Below, in pieces: positions 46,689-64,000 of a stretch of DNA of 64,000 nucleotides. Position numbers and translations under genes: made by a program. Each line of letters begins with the position of its first letter. Within the stretch, counting starts at the first letter, position 1. Source of the DNA: Sinorhizobium kostiense (GTDB lineage: Bacteria > Pseudomonadota > Alphaproteobacteria > Rhizobiales > Rhizobiaceae); the NCBI RefSeq assembly GCF_017874595.1, contig NZ_JAGILA010000012.1:1-64000 (forward strand). The letters run 5' to 3'. The notes beneath the pieces were generated by a model, which was given only the letters and a program-made list of their open reading frames with translations, had not been told where the DNA came from and searched no databases.

Positions 46689-46967
46689 TTACTTCCTTTT
46701 CGCTTTCTTGTCCGCGCCGTGACCGTAATAGGTCCGGGTCGGAGCGAATTCACCGAACTTGTGACCGACCATTTCCTCGGACACCGAGACGGGAACATGC
46801 TTGTTGCCGTTGTAGACGCCGAAGGTCAGACCGACGAATTGCGGAAGGATCGTGGAGCGGCGGCTCCACATCTTGATCACTTCGTTGCGACCGCCTTCAC
46901 GAACCTTCTCAGCCTTCTTGAGAAGATAGCCGTCAACAAACGGACCTTTCCAAACTGAACGAGCCAC
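46689..46967 (-). CDS. rpsS: 30S ribosomal protein S19
   Basis: A 92-residue head protein: [40 protein letters not shown] and [16 protein letters not shown]. Confidence 0.98.
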
Positions 46968-46982
46968 TTGAGACTTCCTCTC

Positions 46983-47819
46983 TTACTTCTTGCGCTGATG
47001 ACGCGAGCGCATGATGAACTTGTCGGTCGACTTGTTGGAGCGCGTGCGCTTGCCCTTCGTCGGCTTGCCCCACGGGGTAACCGGGTGGCGGCCACCGGAG
47101 GTGCGCCCTTCACCACCACCGTGCGGGTGGTCGACCGGGTTCATGACGACGCCGCGTACGTGCGGGCGCTTGCCGCGCCAACGCGAACGGCCGGCCTTAC
47201 CGTCATTGATGTTGCCGTGATCGGGGTTCGATACAGCACCGATCGACGCGAGGCAAGAGCCGTGCACGAGGCGCTGTTCGCCGGAATTCAGGCGAAGGAT
47301 CGCCATGCCCTGGTCGCGGCCGACGAGCTGCGCATAGGTGCCGGCCGAGCGAGCGATCTGACCACCCTTGCCCGGCTTCATCTCAACGTTGTGGATGATC
47401 GAGCCGACCGGGATGTACTGCAGCGGCATCGCGTTGCCGGCCTTGACGTCGACCGCCTTGTCCGAGGCGATCACCTTGTCGCCGGCAGCCAGCCGCTGCG
47501 GCGCCAGGATATAGGCCTGTTCGCCATCGGCATAGCTGACGAGCGCGATGAACGCGGTGCGGTTCGGGTCGTATTCCAGACGCTCGACAGTGCCTTCGAC
47601 GTCGAACTTGCGACGCTTGAAGTCGACCAGGCGATAGGCGCGCTTGTGACCGCCGCCCTGGAAGCGAACGGTGATGCGGCCCAGGTTGTTGCGACCGCCC
47701 TTGGAGGACAGGCCCTCGGTCAGCGCCTTGACCGGCTTGCCCTTGTAGAGGCCGGACCGGTCCACGATGACCAGTTGACGCTGGCTCGGCGTCGTCGGAT
47801 TGAAACTTTTCAATGCCAT
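46983..47819 (-). CDS. rplB: 50S ribosomal protein L2
   Basis: A 278-residue protein needed for subunit joining and peptidyl transfer: start [20 protein letters not shown], and near the end [20 protein letters not shown] with the conserved active-site-facing His. Confidence 0.98.
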   Translation of the reverse strand: MALKSFNPTTPSQRQLVIVDRSGLYKGKPVKALTEGLSSKGGRNNLGRITVRFQGGGHKRAYRLVDFKRRKFDVEGTVERLEYDPNRTAFIALVSYADGEQAYILAPQRLAAGDKVIASDKAVDVKAGNAMPLQYIPVGSIIHNVEMKPGKGGQIARSAGTYAQLVGRDQGMAILRLNSGEQRLVHGSCLASIGAVSNPDHGNINDGKAGRSRWRGKRPHVRGVVMNPVDHPHGGGEGRTSGGRHPVTPWGKPTKGKRTRSNKSTDKFIMRSRHQRKK

Positions 47820-47862
47820 TTTCTTGTTCCCTTTTGGGTTTTTACCCTACTGGGCCTATCCG

Positions 47863-48156
47863 TTAGAGACCGGTGGAAACGTCGATGGACTGACCCTCGG
47901 CGAGCGTTACGATCGCCTTCTTCACGTCCTTCTGCTTTCCGGCGAAGCCGCGGAAGCGCTTCAGCTTGCCCTTGCGGACGAGCGTGTTCACAGCGGTGAC
48001 CTTCACGCCGAAAAGAGCTTCGACGGCAGCCTTGATCTCAGGCTTCGAAGCGCCCTTGGCGACGTTGAAGACGACCTGGTTCTGTTCGGAAACCAGCGTC
48101 GACTTTTCGGTGATCGAGGGAGACACGATCACGTCGTAGTGGCGAAGATCCGTCAT
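47863..48156 (-). CDS. rplW: 50S ribosomal protein L23
   Basis: A 97-residue tunnel-exit protein and docking point for SRP and trigger factor: [20 protein letters not shown] and [20 protein letters not shown]. The start overlaps the rplD stop (ATGA). Confidence 0.98.
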   Translation of the reverse strand: MTDLRHYDVIVSPSITEKSTLVSEQNQVVFNVAKGASKPEIKAAVEALFGVKVTAVNTLVRKGKLKRFRGFAGKQKDVKKAIVTLAEGQSIDVSTGL

Positions 48157-48773
48157 TTGAACCGCTCCTCCAGAGCTTCCACGGCGGCCTTGGAAAGCAC
48201 GAGCTTGCCACGGCGCAGAATGTCGTACACGTTGATGCCCTGAACCGGCAGAACGTCCACATTCGGGATGTTCTGGGCTGCGAGCTTGAAGTTGCTCTCG
48301 ATCTCGGCGCCCCCGATGATCAGAGCATTGGTGAGGCCGAGCGAGGCGAATGCGCCGGCGAGCGTCTTCGTCTTTGCCTCGTTGGCGACGAGATCGTCGA
48401 GGACGATGATCTCTTCGGCCTTCAGCTTGGCCGACAGCGCGTGGCGCAGGCCGAGCGCGCGGATCTTCTTCGGCAGGTCATGCGCATGGCTGCGGACGAC
48501 CGGACCATGTGCCTTGCCGCCGCCGCGGAACTGCGGAGCGCGAGCGGAATGGTGGCGAGCACGGCCCGTGCCCTTCTGCTTGTACATCTTGGCGCCGGTA
48601 CGCGCGACTTCCGCGCGGCCCTTGGCCTTGTGCGTGCCTTGCTGGCGCTTGGCGAGCTGCCAGCGAATGACGCGGGCGATGATGTCTTCACGGGGCTCGA
48701 GACCGAAAATGGCGTCAGAAAGGGAAACCTTTCCCGCGTCCTTGCCCTCGAGGGTTTTGACGGTGAGATCCAT
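48153..48773 (-). CDS. rplD: 50S ribosomal protein L4
   Basis: A 206-residue protein with a long loop into the tunnel ([25 protein letters not shown]). In E. coli L4 represses the S10 operon through a leader; no equivalent leader is recognised here. It overlaps rplW by 4 bp. Confidence 0.98.
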   Translation of the reverse strand: MDLTVKTLEGKDAGKVSLSDAIFGLEPREDIIARVIRWQLAKRQQGTHKAKGRAEVARTGAKMYKQKGTGRARHHSARAPQFRGGGKAHGPVVRSHAHDLPKKIRALGLRHALSAKLKAEEIIVLDDLVANEAKTKTLAGAFASLGLTNALIIGGAEIESNFKLAAQNIPNVDVLPVQGINVYDILRRGKLVLSKAAVEALEERFK

Positions 48774-48785
48774 TATCCGGCTCCC

Positions 48786-49472
48786 TTACTTCGATGCTTC
48801 GGCGCGCAGACCGGCCGGGCGCGGAGCGCCTTCCGGAGTGCCCGACTTGATTGCGTCGCGAACGACGATCCAGGAACCCTTGGAGCCAGGAACGGCGCCC
48901 TTGACCAGGATCAGCCCACGGTCTTCGTCGGTGGACACGACTTCGAGGTTCTGCGTGGTGACGCGGGTCTGGCCCATGTGACCAGCCATGCGCTTGCCCT
49001 TCCAGACGCGGCCCGGGTCCTGGTTGGAGCCGGTCGAACCATGCGAGCGGTGCGATACGGAAACGCCGTGCGTGGCGCGAAGGCCGCCGAAGTTGTGACG
49101 CTTGATCGCGCCGGCAAAGCCCTTACCAATCGTGGTGCCGGTGACATCCACCAGCTGGCCGGCAACGAAATGGCTCGCCGTCAGCTCGGCGCCGACTTCG
49201 ATCATGTTGTCGGCGCTGACGCGGAACTCGACGAGCTTCGCCTTCGGCTCGACGCTCGCAGCGGCAAAGTGGCCGCGCAGAGCCTTCGTCGTATTCTTGA
49301 CCTTCGAGCGGCCGGCACCCAGCTGAACTGCGGTGTAGCCGTTCTTATCTTCCGTGCGGTGGGCCACGACCTGGCAGTTCTCCAGCCGCAATACTGTTAC
49401 CGGGATATGCTCGCCGGCGTCGTTGTAGACGCGGGTCATTCCCACTTTCTGTGCAATCACACCTGAACGCAT
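48786..49472 (-). CDS. rplC: 50S ribosomal protein L3
   Basis: A 228-residue protein that starts large-subunit assembly: [20 protein letters not shown] and the central [20 protein letters not shown] and [20 protein letters not shown] block. The start at 49472 matches the family; a longer frame crosses the gap after rpsJ. Confidence 0.97.
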   Translation of the reverse strand: MRSGVIAQKVGMTRVYNDAGEHIPVTVLRLENCQVVAHRTEDKNGYTAVQLGAGRSKVKNTTKALRGHFAAASVEPKAKLVEFRVSADNMIEVGAELTASHFVAGQLVDVTGTTIGKGFAGAIKRHNFGGLRATHGVSVSHRSHGSTGSNQDPGRVWKGKRMAGHMGQTRVTTQNLEVVSTDEDRGLILVKGAVPGSKGSWIVVRDAIKSGTPEGAPRPAGLRAEASK

Positions 49473-49593
49473 CGGTTCACGCCTCTTGTTTAGGGTTCCC
49501 GTCCGGTGCCTGGTGCACCTTCCGGTTTCCTGTTCCTGGAAGCCGTTGGATAACTCCACGTACCTTCCTTGTTATTTCGGCTTGCGCCGGACC

Positions 49594-49902
49594 TTAGAGC
49601 TTGATCTCGACGTCGACGCCAGCGGCCAGATCCAGCTTCATCAGCGCATCAACCGTCTGCGGGGTCGGATCAACGATATCGAGAAGACGCTTGTGGGTGC
49701 GCATCTCGAACTGTTCGCGGCTCTTCTTGTCGACGTGTGGCGACCGGTTGACCGTGAATTTTTCAATCCGGGTCGGAAGCGGCACGGGCCCACGCACACT
49801 CGCACCGGTGCGCTTGGCCGTCGACACGATTTCGCGCGTGGAGGCATCGAGGATCCGGTGATCAAACGCCTTGAGGCGGATGCGGATATTCTGGCCGTTC
49901 AT
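49594..49902 (-). CDS. rpsJ: 30S ribosomal protein S10
   Basis: A 102-residue head protein that also works in antitermination (NusE): [20 protein letters not shown] and [33 protein letters not shown] hairpin lies in the leader, 31 bp before the ATG. Confidence 0.98.
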
Positions 49903-49991
49903 TCGACTTGTCCTTGCTCGTGTTTTCCGGTGTGCCTCGAAAGCACACGCTCAAAACTTCTGAAATTCGTTTCGCTTGAGCCGCTTCTTTT

Positions 49992-50027
49992 CAAAAATCG
50001 CAGGGACATGGGCGACCATGTCCCTGC
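49992..50027 (-). terminator. Terminator after tuf
   Basis: GCAGGGACATGG-TCGC-CCATGTCCCTGC is a perfect 12-bp stem followed by GATTTTTG on the minus strand, 24 bp after the tuf stop. It would end the str operon transcript before rpsJ. Confidence 0.85.
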
Positions 50028-50051
50028 CGAAACGGCCAAGCCGTTTTCCTG

Positions 50052-51227
<1,176 letters not shown>

Positions 51228-51297
51228 TTCCGGCTCTCCGTTTCCTGTTCCCTATCGGGGAAAACTTTTCATTCTGTTTCAGCGCGAGCTATTCCGG

Positions 51298-53397
<2,100 letters not shown>

Positions 53398-53427
53398 GGG
53401 TGACTGCCTTTCGAGACGTAATTCGTA

Positions 53428-53910
<483 letters not shown>

Positions 53911-53955
53911 TCAACTTTATATCTTCTGACCAGCGAAATGGCGCCGGTTGCGATG

Positions 53956-54327
53956 TTATTTCGGACGCTTCGCGCCGTACTTGGAACGACGCTGCTTGCG
54001 GTTCTTCACACCCTGCGTATCGAGAACGCCACGGATGATGTGGTAACGAACACCCGGAAGGTCCTTCACGCGGCCGCCGCGGATCATGACCACGGAGTGC
54101 TCCTGAAGGTTGTGGCCTTCACCGGGAATGTAGCCGATCACCTCAAAGCCGTTCGTCAGGCGGATCTTTGCAACCTTACGCAGAGCCGAGTTCGGCTTCT
54201 TCGGGGTCGTCGTGTAGACGCGAGTGCAAACGCCACGCTTCTGCGGGTTTTCCTGCAGGGCAGGAACCTTGTTGCGCTTTACCTGTGCCTGACGGGGCTT
54301 GCGGATCAGCTGGTTTACGGTAGGCAT
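53956..54327 (-). CDS. rpsL: 30S ribosomal protein S12
   Basis: A 123-residue decoding-centre protein: [20 protein letters not shown], then [20 protein letters not shown]. The streptomycin-linked segment [10 protein letters not shown] carries Lys in the wild-type position. First gene of the str operon. Confidence 0.99.
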
Positions 54328-54422
54328 GTAACCATCCCTTGCAAAAACTTGTCACGTTACCCTTTCGGGCGGATCGTTGCCGTCGCCGGCGGTGTCGAAC
54401 GCCTATGAGATGCGCAAAACGA

Positions 54423-54484
54423 GGGCCGATCCGCCGGTTGCGGATGGCCCCATCAAAAGCAGAGGACGCGCTATCTTGCGCGTC
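54423..54484 (-). other. Hairpins in the str-operon leader
   Basis: GGGCCATCCGC with GCGGAT-C-GGCCC (54423-54450, one bulge) and GACGCGC-N6-GCGCGTC (54465-54484) lie in the about 260-nt leader ahead of rpsL. Confidence 0.55.
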
Positions 54485-54593
54485 TTGCGTGCAGCATTGT
54501 GTCTTCAGCGTGCGTTTTGAACCTTGTTTGAGGCGAACTCCAGAACGCGCCGTTCCGAACCAGCCAGCCTCACATGGGCTCTGATGCGGCGGG

Positions 54594-54622
54594 GTGTAAT
54601 GTTTTCAGGCCGATCCGTCAAG
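54594..54622 (-). promoter_or_regulatory. Housekeeping promoter of the str operon
   Basis: On the minus strand CTTGAC, 17 bp, TTACAC. The -35 is a perfect rhizobial consensus. It lies about 267 bp before rpsL with no gene between. Confidence 0.7.
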
Positions 54623-54881
54623 GGCAATTAACAAATAATCTCGGCGTTGCAGCCCTGATATGCCTGAAAAACAAGGCTTTGCGCCGAGACAGCAGCCGCA
54701 ACCGCGGCATTGGGCGGCGAGACTCCCGCTTTCCGGCAAAAATTTAAGGAATCGGCAACTTCGCTGCGAAGTTCCGTCCCGCACCGAGTCGGCCCGTGCC
54801 GTGGGTGGAGACCGGCGTTATTTCCTTACCATGGCGATCCAAACCGGGCTAAGGTGAAATCACTTCAGGAAGGAACCTCTT
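54623..54881. other. Divergent intergenic region
   Basis: No gene is supported between the str promoter and the plus-strand gene at 54882. It should hold that gene's promoter, but no clear element was found. Confidence 0.4.
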
Positions 54882-55178
54882 ATGACGATCACACCCGACA
54901 ACGACAATCTGCCCGAAGAGCCGCTGGTCTTCATCATTATCGGCAAGGCCTACGAAGCCAACGGAGACGACGAGGGTGTCGAGATCCACGTGATGCTGCG
55001 AGCGCCGGATGACGACACGGCCGTGCGGGAAGCGCTGAACGCGCTCGCCGAGGAAGGCTTCCTCCAGGCGGATCTCGATCAGATCGGCACCTTGACCGAC
55101 ATACCCGACGAGGAGCCGCACGCTTCGGCATATCAGGGAGCCCTTGAAGGCGAGGTCGCGATCATTCGCTTCAGTTGA
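54882..55178 (+). CDS. Conserved hypothetical protein
   Basis: A 98-residue acidic, soluble protein (NDNLPEEPLVFIIIGKAYEA, then a Glu/Asp-rich middle). AGGAAGGA lies 8 bp before the ATG, a strong ribosome site. No domain is recognised. It lies between the str operon and rpoC on the opposite strand to both. Confidence 0.8.
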   Translation: MTITPDNDNLPEEPLVFIIIGKAYEANGDDEGVEIHVMLRAPDDDTAVREALNALAEEGFLQADLDQIGTLTDIPDEEPHASAYQGALEGEVAIIRFS

Positions 55179-55212
55179 TGATAAGCCGCCGCCCGACTGA
55201 CAGAAGATAAAG

Positions 55213-55248
55213 ACAAAGAGGCCGCCCGGCGCAAACCGGGCGGCCTCT
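55213..55248 (-). terminator. Terminator of the rpoBC operon
   Basis: AGAGGCCGCCCGG and CCGGGCGGCCTCT form a perfect 13-bp stem with a 6-nt loop, followed by TTGTCTT on the minus strand, 36 bp past the rpoC stop. It may also serve the convergent hypothetical gene. Confidence 0.9.
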
Positions 55249-55283
55249 GAAATTCTCGAAAGGGCGGTGGCCGCCCTTCCCTA

Positions 55284-59489
<4,206 letters not shown>

Positions 59490-59673
59490 GCCTGTCTCCT
59501 TTGCGGGCGTTACGCCCTGAGCTTGGCGAGGGTGCCGGCAAATCCCGGGCGCCGGCCCCTGCCCCATAAACGGCTAAAACCGCATCGCGTGCGGCCGTGT
59601 CCCTGCCGCGGGCACTCGAGAGACCCGCCGGCGGAACGGTGCGCGCCGCTTGCGGCACGCACCTGATGTCGTC

Positions 59674-63816
<4,143 letters not shown>

Positions 63817-64000
63817 CGTCGCTCCTTGTCAATCTTGCATCCGGGCCTGCAACGGACGGGAACCGCTGGCCAGTCGATCCCGTCGATCAATGGGTAGTTC
63901 AATCTCGTCAAGCTTCCGGGAGACGCCAGCGCGGATTGCTGTGCTGTCTTCCGATCGCGACCATCCTCTTGAAGAACCCATTACCCAAAGGCCGTTTTTG
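63817..64000. other. Region upstream of rpoB
   Basis: No gene is seen; rplL normally precedes rpoB and must lie beyond the edge. A CTTGAC box (63907-63912) is present but with a poor -10 partner, so a separate rpoB promoter is unproven. Confidence 0.4.

Noticed and set aside
63884-63912. Possible promoter directly upstream of rpoB
   Set aside because: The CTTGAC box is good but the -10 (TGATCG) is poor; rpoB is normally read from the upstream rpl genes.

Overview
The window is a chromosomal segment of an alphaproteobacterium, almost certainly a member of the Rhizobiaceae close to Sinorhizobium/Ensifer. The evidence is high GC content, about twelve copies of a palindromic intergenic repeat that looks like the RIME element of rhizobia, alphaproteobacterial families (DUF1489, ATP12 chaperone, DUF1883), EcfG/RpoE2-type promoters (GGAAC-N16/17-CGTT), and the fused str-S10-spc-alpha ribosomal block next to rpoBC. 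The species cannot be fixed from sequence reading alone.

Region 1 (1-16.8 kb) holds mixed small genes: a CBS-pair protein, a rhomboid protease, a PAS-like protein, a tandem PilZ protein, a transglutaminase-like cysteine protease, a D-Ala-D-Ala carboxypeptidase with SPOR domain, DUF1489, L-serine dehydratase, a 33-residue membrane peptide, DUF599, a DUF1624 membrane protein with a Cys-rich tail, an ICMT-like methyltransferase, a MerR regulator, MgtE, a deformylase-like protein that has lost metal ligands, a lipoprotein and a one-helix membrane protein. RIME copies sit in many of the gaps.

Region 2 (16.9-22.5 kb) is the prkA-DUF444-SpoVR operon with an EcfG-type promoter, which predicts general-stress control, then tRNA-Leu(GAG) with its own promoter and terminator. 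Region 3 (22.6-30.3 kb) has lipB, an XRE regulator, the glutathione-dependent formaldehyde pathway (adhC and fghA), DUF1883, an rluC-HAD-ATP12 operon, and a convergent SugE/Gdx exporter with a candidate guanidine-II riboswitch. Region 4 (30.3-35.0 kb) has rarA translationally coupled to a DegP-type protease, diverging from msrPQ, the periplasmic methionine sulfoxide reductase.

Region 5 (35.1-64 kb) is one long minus-strand block: rpoB-rpoC, a small plus-strand gene, then rpsL-rpsG-fusA-tuf, the S10 and spc operons, secY-adk, and rpsM-rpsK-rpoA-rplQ. This half has no RIME copies. Its gaps hold several hairpin-plus-T-run signals (tuf/rpsJ, rpsQ/rplN, rplO/secY, rpsM/rpsK), which suggests the superoperon is divided by attenuators or terminators.

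No prophage, insertion sequence, CRISPR array or obviously new multi-gene system is visible. The least ordinary items are the sugE riboswitch candidate, the orphan terminator upstream of the rhomboid gene (possible small RNA), the internal ribosomal-operon terminators, the inactive-looking deformylase, and RIME sequence forming the end of msrQ.
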